Source of the DNA: Pyruvatibacter sp. HU-CL02332
GTDB lineage: Bacteria > Pseudomonadota > Alphaproteobacteria > CGMCC-115125
DNA: 64,000 nucleotides
Direction: 5' to 3'
Assembly: GCF_040362765.1 (NCBI RefSeq)
Contig: NZ_BAABWK010000001.1
Location: 1,651,501-1,715,500, forward strand
The position numbers and the translations under genes are program-made. Shown piece after piece: positions 35,126-47,283 of the stretch. Each line of letters opens with the position of its first letter. The stretch's first letter is position 1. A model generated the notes under the pieces. That model made no database searches and had not been told where the DNA came from. It was given only the letters and a program-made list of their open reading frames with translations.

Positions 35126-35869
35126 TTAGCGATATTCAGGATTGGGGAAATCAGGCTTGCAGCCTGCGTCCCATGCTGAGCGCTGATTGCCATGGGCTGG
35201 AATGCCGCCTGCGTCTTTCAGCATCCGCGCCATATGCATCAGGTTCCATGTCATGAACGTGGTGTTGCGGTTGGTGAAATCGTTGGTCGGCCCACCTGAC
35301 CCTTCGTCCAGATAGGACGGTCCGGGTCCCGCTTCACCCAGCCAGCCCGCATCCGCCTGTGGCGGGATCGTGTAGCCCAGATGCTGCAGCGAATAGAGAA
35401 TGTTCATGGAGCAATGCTTGGCGCCGTCTTCATTGCCGGTCACAAGGCACCCGCCGACGCGGCCATAATAGGCATATTGCCCGGCCTCATTCAGCTGGCC
35501 AGAAGCAGAATAAAGCCGTTCGATCGCCTGCGTGCAGACAGATGACTTTTCACCCAGCCAAATCGGCGTGGTCACGACAAGAATGTCGGCTGCCATGACT
35601 TTTTCTAGGATCTGCGGCCAGTCGTCCTTGTCCCAGCCCTGCGTTGTCATGTCGGGATAGACGCCGAAGGCCAGATCATAATCCACCGGGCGCAGTTCCT
35701 CGGTCTTCATACCGTTCTTGTCCATGATCGCCCGCGCAATATCGATCAGACCCTTGGTGTGCGACAGCTCCGGTGACTTCTTCAGCGTGCAATTGAGAAA
35801 GAGCGCAGAGAGATCGGAAAAATCGGTCGTGCTTTCCTCGCACCATTTTGTCTGTTGGTCGTTGAGCAT
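35126..35869 (-). CDS. Flavodoxin-fold NAD(P)H:FMN reductase family protein
   Basis: A 247-residue protein with a flavodoxin-like core: SALFLNCTLKKSPELSHTKGLIDIA matches the FMN phosphate loop region, and ADILVVTTPIWLGEKSSVCTQAIERL is the second FMN contact in NADPH-dependent FMN reductase-like proteins. The C-terminal 80 residues (from GNEDGAKHCSMN) are longer than in minimal members and rich in Asn, Gly and Trp. The physiological substrate is unknown, perhaps a quinone. It stands alone on the minus strand. Confidence 0.85.
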   Translation of the reverse strand: MLNDQQTKWCEESTTDFSDLSALFLNCTLKKSPELSHTKGLIDIARAIMDKNGMKTEELRPVDYDLAFGVYPDMTTQGWDKDDWPQILEKVMAADILVVTTPIWLGEKSSVCTQAIERLYSASGQLNEAGQYAYYGRVGGCLVTGNEDGAKHCSMNILYSLQHLGYTIPPQADAGWLGEAGPGPSYLDEGSGGPTNDFTNRNTTFMTWNLMHMARMLKDAGGIPAHGNQRSAWDAGCKPDFPNPEYR

Positions 35870-35909
35870 GAGAGTGTCCCCTTGATTCTAGATGCTTCTG
35901 GTCGGCTGC

Positions 35910-37223
35910 TTAATCTGCGGATGGCATGTGTGTGCTGGGCCTTTGAGGCGCGGCCTGCGCGCGCGTGGGCATTTCGCTGACCGGCATCATCTCCTCGCGA
36001 CTTTTTTCACGGGCGATGTAGTCCCCATAAAGTCGTGCAAGTGGGGCAGCGGTAACGCCGTGGGCGAAGATGCTGATTGCAACCGTCATGACCGTGATCG
36101 ACAGGATCATATGACCAAGCCCCATGGTCACCTGTTCCAGGATGAAAAGCGCAAACAGGATTGAGGCCAGCCCGCGCGGGCCGAACCATCCCAAGAACAA
36201 AACGCTCTGCCAGCGCAGTCTCGTGCCCGCGAGTGCGATAGCCACCGGCACCATGCGCACCACTGTGAGTGCAAGGACGGCAAAGCCGACCGCGACCCAC
36301 CCGTGGGAATTGAGAACACCAATAGCCTCCGGCAGCAGGGCCGCGCCAAAGACCATAAAGACGAGCAACACCAGCAATTGGCCCTCGGCTTCGGCAAACT
36401 CGAAGACAAACCGGCACCGGTCGCGCAGGAAATTGCCGAACACAAGCCCGGCCACAAAGGCGGCGATAAAGCCGTTACCACCGACAAGTTCCGCGCCAGC
36501 GAAACTCAAAAAGGCAATGGCAAGCATGGCCAGACCTTCATAGGTCTCTGAAATCCAGCCCCTGAGCGCCGCATTGTCGAGCGCCCAGGCCCCCGCCCCG
36601 CCAATAACGATGCCTGCCAGCGGGCCAAAGCCGAGCTGGGCTCCGGCAAAGGTCGCCCAGTTGATGTCATCAACCGAATGGGCAGCGCCTGCGAGGCAAG
36701 CAAACAAAAACACCAGTGGCAGCGCAATCCCGTCATTGAGGCCGCTTTCCACATTTAGGGCCTGGCGGATGCGTGCCGGCACCTTGGGGTTGGAAACGAC
36801 GGCCTGCCCAAGGGCGGCATCGGTCGGGGCCATCAGGGTGGCAAGCAGAGCGGCTTCCCAAAGGCTCAGGCCGAGTGGCAGCAGCAACGCGACGGCTGTT
36901 CCGGCAATGATCGCGAGCGGCATGCCGATGACCAGCATCCGCACCGGCAGATTGTGGTCCGCCTTCAAGGCGCGAAGGTCGATGCGCGCAGCATCTGAGA
37001 AAAGCACCAGAATAAGGGTGATCTCGGCGAGCCCGTGCACAAAACCATGGCCGCTTTCCATGTCGTCACCCACATTGAGCCAGCCAAGTCCGGCACCGCC
37101 AATCGCCAGCCCGAAAACGGCAAACACCATGGGTGGCGTAACAGCGCTGGATTCCAGCCGTCTGGACACAAGCGCAAAAAGCACCACGCCAACGGCGACC
37201 GCTACGAATCCAAGAGATTCCAT
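35910..37223 (-). CDS. Cation:proton antiporter (CPA1/NhaP type)
   Basis: A 437-residue integral membrane protein with about 12 hydrophobic segments. NhaP/CPA1 features are visible: LILVLFSDAARIDL, LLATLMAPTDAALGQAVVSNPKVP (the TDA-x motif with likely ion-binding residues), NVESGLNDGIALPLVF (the conserved ND) and GWFGPRGLASILFAL. It exchanges Na+ or K+ for H+ across the inner membrane. The 60 C-terminal residues are cytoplasmic and polar. The ion is not predictable. Confidence 0.92.
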   Translation of the reverse strand: MESLGFVAVAVGVVLFALVSRRLESSAVTPPMVFAVFGLAIGGAGLGWLNVGDDMESGHGFVHGLAEITLILVLFSDAARIDLRALKADHNLPVRMLVIGMPLAIIAGTAVALLLPLGLSLWEAALLATLMAPTDAALGQAVVSNPKVPARIRQALNVESGLNDGIALPLVFLFACLAGAAHSVDDINWATFAGAQLGFGPLAGIVIGGAGAWALDNAALRGWISETYEGLAMLAIAFLSFAGAELVGGNGFIAAFVAGLVFGNFLRDRCRFVFEFAEAEGQLLVLLVFMVFGAALLPEAIGVLNSHGWVAVGFAVLALTVVRMVPVAIALAGTRLRWQSVLFLGWFGPRGLASILFALFILEQVTMGLGHMILSITVMTVAISIFAHGVTAAPLARLYGDYIAREKSREEMMPVSEMPTRAQAAPQRPSTHMPSAD

Positions 37224-37384
37224 CGTTTTCCCCCCTGAACGGCAGGGTCAGCGCGGTGCCGGGCCTTGTTTGTCCGCTCAATACATGCAGTCTGCGCGCA
37301 AGCTGGGGTGATCGCCAAAACACATTCTTGGCAAGGCCGTGTGAAAGCATTGTGATTGCAGGGATTTTGCGCCCCAAAGCCTGC

Positions 37385-37413
37385 TTGACCGGGCGCAGGC
37401 GCGCGGTTATAAC
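37385..37413 (+). promoter_or_regulatory. Sigma-70-type promoter for rpsT
   Basis: TTGACC (37385-37390), a 17-base GC-rich spacer and TATAAC (37408-37413) form a near-consensus promoter. The predicted start leaves a leader of about 100 bases before the rpsT ATG. Confidence 0.7.
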
Positions 37414-37518
37414 GCCGCCTCTTAAATTCCTTACGTTCAAGCGCTGTTTGAGCTTGCCTCCGACGTGAAATCGGGCCGGGCACATACGAGCCGCTGACAA
37501 GAAATGGTTTGAAGCCCG

Positions 37519-37788
37519 ATGGCTAATACACGCTCCGCCAAGAAGATGGTTCGCAAGATCGCGCGCCGCACAGAAGTAAACCGCGCACGCACGAGCCGCA
37601 TGCGGACATTCATCCGTAAGGTTGAAGAAGCAATCGCCAGCGGCGACCAGAAAGCATCAAGGGATGCCCTGAACGTTGCTGAGTCCGAGATCATGCGTGC
37701 CTCAAACCGCGGCATTCTTCATAAGAACACAGCATCCCGGAAGGTTTCGCGCCTTTCCAGCCGGATCAAGGCACTCGGCCAGGCTTAA
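37519..37788 (+). CDS. rpsT: 30S ribosomal protein S20
   Basis: S20 binds the 5' domain and helix 44 of 16S rRNA. The 89 residues are Lys/Arg-rich and fully match the family: [26 protein letters not shown], and later [19 protein letters not shown]. It is monocistronic, with its own promoter at 37385 and a terminator at 37816, and marks the start of the replication block. Confidence 0.97.
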   Translation: MANTRSAKKMVRKIARRTEVNRARTSRMRTFIRKVEEAIASGDQKASRDALNVAESEIMRASNRGILHKNTASRKVSRLSSRIKALGQA

Positions 37789-37815
37789 GCGCCACACGGG
37801 AAAAAGAATTTTAAA

Positions 37816-37849
37816 AGGGCGTCTCTGCCAAGTCGGAGGCGCCCTTTTT
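37816..37849 (+). terminator. Intrinsic terminator after rpsT
   Basis: AGGGCG-T-CTC pairs with GAG-G-CGCCCT (one G-T pair) around a 10-base loop, followed by TTTTT. It is 27 bases after the rpsT stop. Confidence 0.85.
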
Positions 37850-38545
37850 CGTGTCTGCTGTGTGGTTCGATGCCGTCCTAATGACAAGCTGCCAGGCCCG
37901 TCAGTGAAACGCGGGTCGCTTTCGGATGAGGAACGGTTTTATTTAAGCTTGACTTGAGCCCTCGGGAGGAGTCCGGCTGGCCTTGAAGGCGAGTTATTCA
38001 CACGCGCTATGTGCGCATTTGGCAACGATGGTTAATTTTTCCAGCCTGTGGACGAATCACCCTTGCGCCGCCGCCAATGCCTTTCATACACTGGATTTTC
38101 TGCGGTTGAGCTCACACTCTCTTGCGAGTGAAAAAGGCGGTCCGTCGGTGACAGTTCGGTAAAAGATTCGCGACGTTCACCAAATGGTCCGCTTGATGTT
38201 TCAGCCGCGCAGGCGTTAGTATTGGTTCCTCAGGCGGCGGCAGTAAGTACTTGATTTACAAGCATAGATTTAGAGCTAGTTTGTCTAGTTGTGTGCAGTT
38301 GGGATTTCGATCTCGGCCATTTAAGTCAAATGCATCTGCTCTGTTTGATAGTATCGTGGCGAGTAGGTAGTACTCACCCCTCTTAAAATCGAAGTTGTAG
38401 CTAAACGTGTGGCGCAGGGACCCTGCTTCACAGCGATGGGAAACTGCTTGTTTTGCATTTCTCTTGAGCCGGTCTTGACCGCGGCTGCCTGGATTGACGG
38501 ACAGGGGTGTTGGGGCGGCGTGCAAAGTTGGGGGCGATCCGGAAG
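37850..38545. other. AT-richer gap before the dnaA region; candidate replication origin
   Basis: About 700 bases without a convincing gene. TTATTCACA at 37994-38002 fits the DnaA-box form TTWTNCACA; TGTGGACGA at 38047-38055 is a weaker reverse-strand match. My hand count gives 78 G+C in the 180 bases of 38221-38400 (43 percent), well below the surrounding genes. An imperfect hairpin joins GCGGTCC-GGTGA (38137-38151) with TCACC-GGTCCGC (38177-38192). This suits an origin, but one clear box is thin evidence; in several alphaproteobacteria oriC lies near hemE instead. Confidence 0.35.
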
Positions 38546-38980
38546 ATGAGCGGTGGATATGCAGGAGACATCGATGTGTCCGAGGCGTGGCGGCTGCTCA
38601 ATGAGGATGACCGCAGCATTCTGATCGATGTGCGCACACAGGCTGAGTGGAATTTCGTCGGGCTGCCGGACATCGAGACGACTGGTCGTCCCATGCTGAC
38701 CGAGGAATGGCAGGCCTTCCCCGGTGGTGCTCAGAACACGACATTCGCTGACGATGTGGCGAGCAAGCTCAATGCGGCAGGCGTTCCCAAAGACGCGCCC
38801 ATTTTGTGCCTGTGCCGCTCTGGTCAGCGAAGTGCATCCGCAGCGGCGGCGCTGACGGCGCAGGGCTTTTCGTCCTGCTTCAATGTGGCCGGTGGATTTG
38901 AAGGCGGACTTGATGGCAATGGTCATCGCGGAACAACGGGGGGCTGGAAGGCGGCAGGTCTTCCATGGCGGCAAGGCTGA
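38546..38980 (+). CDS. Rhodanese-domain protein
   Basis: A 144-residue single-domain rhodanese. The active-site loop CRSGQRS (with the persulfide Cys) follows APILCL, and ILIDVRTQAEWNFVGLPD is the CH2A-type motif. It has no signal peptide or second domain. It probably transfers sulfane sulfur in the cytoplasm. ATG 38546 begins the natural N-terminus; a GTG at 38507 would add 13 residues. It is 126 bases upstream of dnaA on the same strand. Confidence 0.88.
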   Translation: MSGGYAGDIDVSEAWRLLNEDDRSILIDVRTQAEWNFVGLPDIETTGRPMLTEEWQAFPGGAQNTTFADDVASKLNAAGVPKDAPILCLCRSGQRSASAAAALTAQGFSSCFNVAGGFEGGLDGNGHRGTTGGWKAAGLPWRQG

Positions 38981-39106
38981 CAAGCCGAAACTGTCAATGC
39001 GCATACGCGTGACGAAATAGAATTTTGCGCAGGCTAACGCCGCGCAGTACCTGACAGACGAACAAGAACAGGTCCCCGGCGCGGCAGGCGGGGGCCAGGG
39101 GGCAAA

Positions 39107-40666
39107 ATGATAAACAGCAAAACCGGTTCCCAAACCGAACAAGACCCGGCTCTGGAAGAGGCGACCCAGCCATCGTTCAATGGCCTTGATGTTGGCGCGG
39201 GGCAGACGGGTGTTGCCGAGCAGTGGGCAAGCGTGCAGCAGAAGCTGCGCACCAGCCTTGGCGAAGCCCGCTTCAAGAGCTGGTTCGGCCAGGTGGCCCT
39301 GATCGGTGTCGGCGATGGCGCGGTGAGCTACTCAGTGCCCACGTCTTTTGCCCGCGACTACATCCAGCGGGAGTTTGGCGATCAGCTTCTGGGCCTGTGG
39401 CGCGCAGAAGATTCGTCCGTTCGTAAGGTGACATTGATTGCCGAAGGGTCCGCGACAGCTGCAGAGGCTGCGCGCGCGATCGCTGCAGACACGATGGCAT
39501 CACGCGCACCAGCGGCAGCTCCGGCACCTTCCAAACCTGCACCTGCAGCAGCCCCGCCGCGCGCAGCGACAAGCAATCCGTTTCAGACCAACGCACATGC
39601 CGGAGCGGCAGGTGAAGAAGCGCCTCTCGGCGCACCGCTTCTGCCCCATCTTACATTCGACAATTTCATTGTCGGCAAATCCAACCAGCTGGCCTATGCC
39701 GCTGCACGCCGCGTTGCCGAAGCGGAAGGCACAGTGCCCTTCAATCCGCTTTATCTGTATGGCCCTGTTGGCCTTGGCAAAACCCATCTGATGCATGCCA
39801 TTGGTACGGAAATCCGCCGCCGCGACCCAAGCAAGCGCGTTGTCTATCTGTCTGCCGAGCGCTTCATGTATCACTTCGTCAATGCGCTTCGGCACAAGGA
39901 CACCGTGGCGTTTAAGCACGCCTACCGCTCCGTTGATGTGCTGATGGTTGACGACGTGCAGTTCATCGGCGGCAAGGATTCAACGCAGGAAGAGTTCTTC
40001 CACACCTTCAACGCGTTGGTGGATCACAACCGTCAGATCATCATTTCGGCCGACCGGTCTCCGTCTGACCTCGAAGGGATCGAGGAGCGCATTCGCTCAC
40101 GCCTCGGCCACGGTCTTGCCTGCGATATTCTGCCGACAGACTACGAGCTTCGTCTCGGCATCCTGCAGGCCAAAGCTGAAACCATGCTGCCCAACCATCC
40201 AGGTGTGCAGCTTAGTGATGACGTCATCGACTTCCTCGCAAGCTCCATTTCTTCGTCCATTCGTGAGCTTGAAGGTGCGCTGACCACACTCATTGCGCAT
40301 GCGGAATTGATTGGCAGCACCCTCACGATTGAGCATGCTCAGGACATTCTGCGGCATCTGGTGCGCGCAAACGAAAAGCGCATCACCATCGATGACATTC
40401 AGCGCAAGGTGGCAGACCACTACAATCTGCGTCTGGTTGATATGTCGTCTCCGCGCCGGTCACGCTCCGTCGCGCGCCCACGTCAGGTGGCCATGTATTT
40501 GTGCAAACACCTGACAACGCGCTCGCTGCCGGAAATCGGTCGCAAGTTCGGTGGCCGTGATCACACCACAGTGCTGCATGGCGTCAACAAGATCGAGCAG
40601 CTGCGCGCCGAGGACAAAACACTGGACGAGGACATCAACCTCATCCGCCGAAAAATTGAAGAGTAA
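39107..40666 (+). CDS. dnaA: Chromosomal replication initiator protein DnaA
   Basis: The AAA+ initiator that opens oriC. The 519 residues have domain I (about 40-110, WFGQVALIGVGDG), an Ala/Pro-rich linker (about 125-170), an AAA+ core beginning LTFDNFIVGKSNQLAYAAA with Walker A GPVGLGKTHLMHAIG and Walker B VLMVDDVQFIGGK, and the C-terminal DNA-binding domain with the signature GGRDHTTVLHGVNKI. An N-terminal extension of about 35 Gln/Glu/Thr-rich residues precedes domain I. It is followed by a strong terminator, so dnaN is not in the same transcript. Confidence 0.98.
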   Translation: MINSKTGSQTEQDPALEEATQPSFNGLDVGAGQTGVAEQWASVQQKLRTSLGEARFKSWFGQVALIGVGDGAVSYSVPTSFARDYIQREFGDQLLGLWRAEDSSVRKVTLIAEGSATAAEAARAIAADTMASRAPAAAPAPSKPAPAAAPPRAATSNPFQTNAHAGAAGEEAPLGAPLLPHLTFDNFIVGKSNQLAYAAARRVAEAEGTVPFNPLYLYGPVGLGKTHLMHAIGTEIRRRDPSKRVVYLSAERFMYHFVNALRHKDTVAFKHAYRSVDVLMVDDVQFIGGKDSTQEEFFHTFNALVDHNRQIIISADRSPSDLEGIEERIRSRLGHGLACDILPTDYELRLGILQAKAETMLPNHPGVQLSDDVIDFLASSISSSIRELEGALTTLIAHAELIGSTLTIEHAQDILRHLVRANEKRITIDDIQRKVADHYNLRLVDMSSPRRSRSVARPRQVAMYLCKHLTTRSLPEIGRKFGGRDHTTVLHGVNKIEQLRAEDKTLDEDINLIRRKIEE

Positions 40667-40695
40667 GATCTGACCACACGGGTTTGGCTCAAACG

Positions 40696-40733
40696 AAAAA
40701 GGCCGGGATGACAAACGTCATCCCGGCCTTTTT
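40696..40733 (+). terminator. Strong terminator after dnaA
   Basis: GGCCGGGATGAC and GTCATCCCGGCC make a perfect 12-pair stem with an AAAC loop, preceded by AAAAA and followed by TTTTT. The symmetry means it can also end the convergent gene on the minus strand. Confidence 0.92.
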
Positions 40734-40751
40734 GTATTCTGACTTCAAGTT

Positions 40752-41216
40752 CTAAAGCCGATGTTCAATCCGCATATGCGGTGTCCCGTCTGACAATTTG
40801 GTTGGTGCCACCAAATCCTCATCGAGCGTGCACGACACCCGCTGACGGAAAGACGAGAAGCTGTCGAACGTCACAACGTCCACCGGCTCGTCAAAGTGAA
40901 GCGTCAGGCGAGTGTGCCCGGCGCCCATGGAACGGATGCCCACCACCTGGCCAACGAACTTGTTGCCAAGATAGGTGCCCGCAACTTCGTCACCGACCTG
41001 CAAGGGTCGCTGGGACAGGTTGCGCGCCCGGTCCTGTTCACACCGTTTGGAAACAGCACACAGGGTGTTCCAGTCGGCATAGCCATACTGGCGCGCCACA
41101 AGCTCCAGCGCGCGGGCATGGGTGATCGGGTTCTGGGGTGTATCCAGCTGAACGCGCAGGCGTTTTGCCTGGGCTTTCAGGTCTTCAATGGTTGGTACGT
41201 CTGTTTTCGTGACCAT
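40752..41216 (-). CDS. Glyoxalase-superfamily (Glyoxalase_8-like) protein
   Basis: A 154-residue protein of a family common in alphaproteobacteria. The N-terminal helical part (TIEDLKAQAKRLRVQL, HARALELVARQYGYADWNTL) precedes a small beta domain (VGDEVAGTYLGNKFVGQVVGIR, RLTLHFDEPVDVV). Database naming as glyoxalase-like rests on distant fold similarity; there is no complete set of metal ligands, and the real function is unknown. ATG 41216 was chosen because GAGG precedes it; earlier in-frame starts exist at 41228 and 41309. It is convergent with dnaA. Confidence 0.75.
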   Translation of the reverse strand: MVTKTDVPTIEDLKAQAKRLRVQLDTPQNPITHARALELVARQYGYADWNTLCAVSKRCEQDRARNLSQRPLQVGDEVAGTYLGNKFVGQVVGIRSMGAGHTRLTLHFDEPVDVVTFDSFSSFRQRVSCTLDEDLVAPTKLSDGTPHMRIEHRL

Positions 41217-41309
41217 TTTGAGCCTCATATCAGGTGAAATGCTGCTGTTGGTCTGATGGAGCCCGCATTGCCACCAGGCAGCAGATGCTGACATGGCTGG
41301 CGTCGCCAT

Positions 41310-41729
41310 TTCTGGCGGGTCGGCACAGTTTCAGGACTTCACCGGGGCAAAAAGCCAGCGGGCGGCGGGGGCCTGAACCCCTTCGTCTAGTAGGAGCGAT
41401 AGTTAGGCGTGCGCACCGGGAATGTCAAAACCTCAAACTCACATGGCTGGTGTGTGGAATTGCAGGAATTCTGAGCATGAATCCCAGTCCCGCAAGCCGG
41501 ATTTTGTACATCTGCACCCTGAAACTGCTATAAGTTTAGGGCTGATTCTGGCCCCTTAGGCGAGGGGTTGCTTGGGGAGTCAAGCAGGCTTTGCAGACCA
41601 AAGCCAAAATGCCGCCCCAGCGTGAAATCAGCCAGCCTCAGATCACCGCGACTTGGTTCAGGTGCATGGGGGCTGCGACCCCGCCAGACCTGCCGTTCCC
41701 GGCCCGCAAATACGGAAAAACCCAGTCCC
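41310..41729. other. Intergenic region upstream of dnaN
   Basis: About 420 bases with no gene that I can support. It contains the candidate dnaN promoter at 41504-41534. The left half is GC-rich, with no clear signal. Confidence 0.4.
41504..41534 (+). promoter_or_regulatory. Candidate dnaN promoter (extended -10)
   Basis: TTGTAC and TATAAG are separated by 19 bases, longer than ideal, but TGC precedes the -10 as in extended -10 promoters. The leader to the dnaN ATG would be about 190 bases. Confidence 0.4.
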
Positions 41730-42836
41730 ATGAAGATCACGATTGAACGCGGCGCTCTCCTTAAGGCCCTCAATCACGTGCAAAGCGTGGTGGAACGGCG
41801 CAATACGATCCCCATTCTGGCCAATGTGCTGCTCTCAGCGGATGATGGACAGCTAAGCCTCACAGCCACCGATCTGGATATCGAGATCGTTGAAGGCGTG
41901 CCGGCTGATGTGGCATCCGGCGGTGGCACGACGGCACCAGCCCACACCATGTACGACATCGTACGCAAGCTGCCTGACGGGGCGCAGGTCGAAGTCAATC
42001 ATGATGCAGAAACAGGCAAGGTGACGGTCGTTGCTGGCCGCTCCCGCTTTGCCCTGCAGAGCCTGCCGCGCGAGGATTTCCCCGCCGCCGCCGCAGGCGA
42101 CATGCCCTACAGCTTTGAGATTTCCACCAAGGACCTGTTCCGCCTGGTTGAAAAAACCCGCTTCGCCATCTCAACCGAAGAAACCCGGTATTACCTCAAC
42201 GGCATCTACCTCCACACTGTTGAGGGCAAGTTGCGCGCCGTCGCAACCGATGGCCACCGTCTGGCCCGGGTCGACATGCCCATGCCCAGCGGTGCCGACG
42301 GCATGCCGGGCATCATCGTGCCCCGCAAGACAGTCACTGAGCTGCTCAAGCTCCTGGAGACTGGCGACGACACTGTGAAGATCGCCGTCTCGGAAACCAA
42401 GATCCGCTTTGACCTTGGCGGTGTGACGCTGACCTCCAAACTCATCGACGGCACCTTCCCTGATTACGGTCGGGTCATCCCGTCTGAGAATGACAAGTCC
42501 ATGGAAGTCGATGGCAAGCTCTTCGCATCTGCCGTGGATCGCGTATCCACCATTTCCACCGAGCGCAGCCGCGCCGTGAAGCTGGACCTCGACGATGGCA
42601 AGGTCACACTGGCAGTCAACAATCCGGACTCAGGATCTGCGACTGAAGAACTGGGCGTCGACTACAAGGGTGATGCGCTGGAGATCGGTTTCAACGCCCG
42701 CTACCTGCTCGACATCACCCAGCAGCTGGATGGACCTACAGCCCATTTCGAACTGTCCGATGCGGGCTCGCCTACGGTTGTCCGCGACACGGATGACCCC
42801 GAGGCCCTGTATGTGCTGATGCCGATGCGTGTTTAG
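41730..42836 (+). CDS. dnaN: DNA polymerase III beta subunit (sliding clamp)
   Basis: The clamp that tethers polymerase III to DNA. From ATG 41730 the product is 368 residues, the standard length, beginning MKITIERGALLKALNHVQSVVERRNTIPIL and ending in YVLMPMRV, the conserved hydrophobic-pocket C-terminus. ISTEETRYYLNGIYLH and ATDGHRLARVD are clamp signatures. An upstream in-frame start would add 54 unrelated residues and is rejected. The order dnaN-recF-gyrB is ancestral, with dnaA nearby. Confidence 0.98.
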   Translation: MKITIERGALLKALNHVQSVVERRNTIPILANVLLSADDGQLSLTATDLDIEIVEGVPADVASGGGTTAPAHTMYDIVRKLPDGAQVEVNHDAETGKVTVVAGRSRFALQSLPREDFPAAAAGDMPYSFEISTKDLFRLVEKTRFAISTEETRYYLNGIYLHTVEGKLRAVATDGHRLARVDMPMPSGADGMPGIIVPRKTVTELLKLLETGDDTVKIAVSETKIRFDLGGVTLTSKLIDGTFPDYGRVIPSENDKSMEVDGKLFASAVDRVSTISTERSRAVKLDLDDGKVTLAVNNPDSGSATEELGVDYKGDALEIGFNARYLLDITQQLDGPTAHFELSDAGSPTVVRDTDDPEALYVLMPMRV

Positions 42837-42892
42837 GGGCGTGTTTAGGCGCGCGTCTGACCCGGCATTCCATCAATCACGAAAGGTACTGA

Positions 42893-44131
42893 TTGACCCT
42901 TGTTGAAACCAACCCACCCGTGACGACAATGACACCTGAATCTCAGGGGTCTGTTGCGTCTGCACGGCTGGCGGTACTTCGACTGGTGGTCACAGGCTTT
43001 CGCAACCACGCCCGTACAGCGCTCGCCCTTGATGCACGATGCGTCGTGCTGGTGGGCGAGAACGGTGCCGGCAAGACCAATATCCTCGAAGCTGTTTCGT
43101 TCCTGACCCCGGGCCGCGGTCTGCGCGGTGTCCGTCTGTCTGATGTATCCACCCGCGACATGTCTTTGGGCGACGACGCGCCCGCAGAACAGCCATGGGG
43201 TGTTGCGGCGACCATGCTGACCCCGGAAGGCACCGTTGATCTTGGCACCGGCATTGGTCGCACAAATGATGGCGACAAGCGCATCGTCAAAGTAGATGGG
43301 GCAGCAAAACCCAGCTCCGGTGTTCTGGGCCATTATGTGCGCGCCCTCTGGCTCACCCCACACATGGACCGCCTGTTCATGGAAGGCGCAGGCGGTCGCC
43401 GCCGCTTCCTTGATCGCATGGTCCTTGGATTTGATGCGGGGCATTCTTCGCGCGTGACGTCCTACGAAAAAGCCATGCGCGAGCGCACCCGTCTCCTGAG
43501 CGAAGACAATTGGGACGCATCCTGGCTATCAGCCCTTGAGGCTCAGATGGCGGAACACGGCATCGCAATTGCGCTCGCCCGTTCCCATATCATTGGTCAG
43601 TTGGCCGCCGCCATTGCCGAGCATGACGGCCCAAGCGACACCGCCTTTCCCAAGGCTGACGTGGCGCTGGCATCAGGCTTTACCGATGGCGTGGATGACA
43701 CGCTCAATTCAGCGCCGTCGGTTGATATCGAGGATGCGTTCGCCAAGCGGCTGGCGTCTTCGCGCGGCAGAGACGCTGCAGCAGGACGCGCCCTCGAAGG
43801 GCCGCATCGTGCAGACATGCTGGTGCGCCATGCGCCCAAAAACATGGATGCGCAGGCCTGCTCGACAGGGGAGCAAAAGGCGCTGCTGATTGGCCTTGTG
43901 CTCGCAAATGCACGACTGCACTGCGCCAGCTTTGGTGCGCCTCCCTTGCTGTTGCTGGACGAGGTGGCAGCCCATCTGGATGCCCGCCGCCGCGCGGCCC
44001 TCTTTGATGAGCTTGAACGCCTCGGCGCACAGGCATGGATGACGGGAACAGATGCAAGCCTGTTTGAAAATCTGGGCGACCGCGCACAGCTTTTTAACGT
44101 GGCTCATGGAGAAATCACGCCTCACGCCTGA
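42893..44131 (+). CDS. recF: DNA replication and repair protein RecF
   Basis: RecF is an SMC-like ATPase that helps load RecA at gaps. Walker A is VLVGENGAGKTNILEAVSFL (about 53-72), the ABC-type signature lies in CSTGEQKALLIGLVLAN, and Walker B is LLLLDEVAAHLD. The start is TTG 42893, with AAAGG 7 bases upstream; internal starts such as 42929 would give an N-terminus nearer the family norm, since about 25 residues precede the LRLVVTGFRNH strand. Length is 412. It lies 56 bases after dnaN. Confidence 0.95.
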   Translation: MTLVETNPPVTTMTPESQGSVASARLAVLRLVVTGFRNHARTALALDARCVVLVGENGAGKTNILEAVSFLTPGRGLRGVRLSDVSTRDMSLGDDAPAEQPWGVAATMLTPEGTVDLGTGIGRTNDGDKRIVKVDGAAKPSSGVLGHYVRALWLTPHMDRLFMEGAGGRRRFLDRMVLGFDAGHSSRVTSYEKAMRERTRLLSEDNWDASWLSALEAQMAEHGIAIALARSHIIGQLAAAIAEHDGPSDTAFPKADVALASGFTDGVDDTLNSAPSVDIEDAFAKRLASSRGRDAAAGRALEGPHRADMLVRHAPKNMDAQACSTGEQKALLIGLVLANARLHCASFGAPPLLLLDEVAAHLDARRRAALFDELERLGAQAWMTGTDASLFENLGDRAQLFNVAHGEITPHA

Positions 44132-44178
44132 CATCAGGTGATGCGGCCAACAGATGAAGACCTTTTCGGAGACAAGAG

Positions 44179-47275
<3,097 letters not shown>

Positions 47276-47283
47276 GAAACGGC

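Noticed and set aside
38321-39142. 273-codon minus-strand frame opposite the rhodanese gene
   Set aside because: Its product is Cys/Arg/Pro-rich with no domain, and most of it is antisense to the rhodanese.
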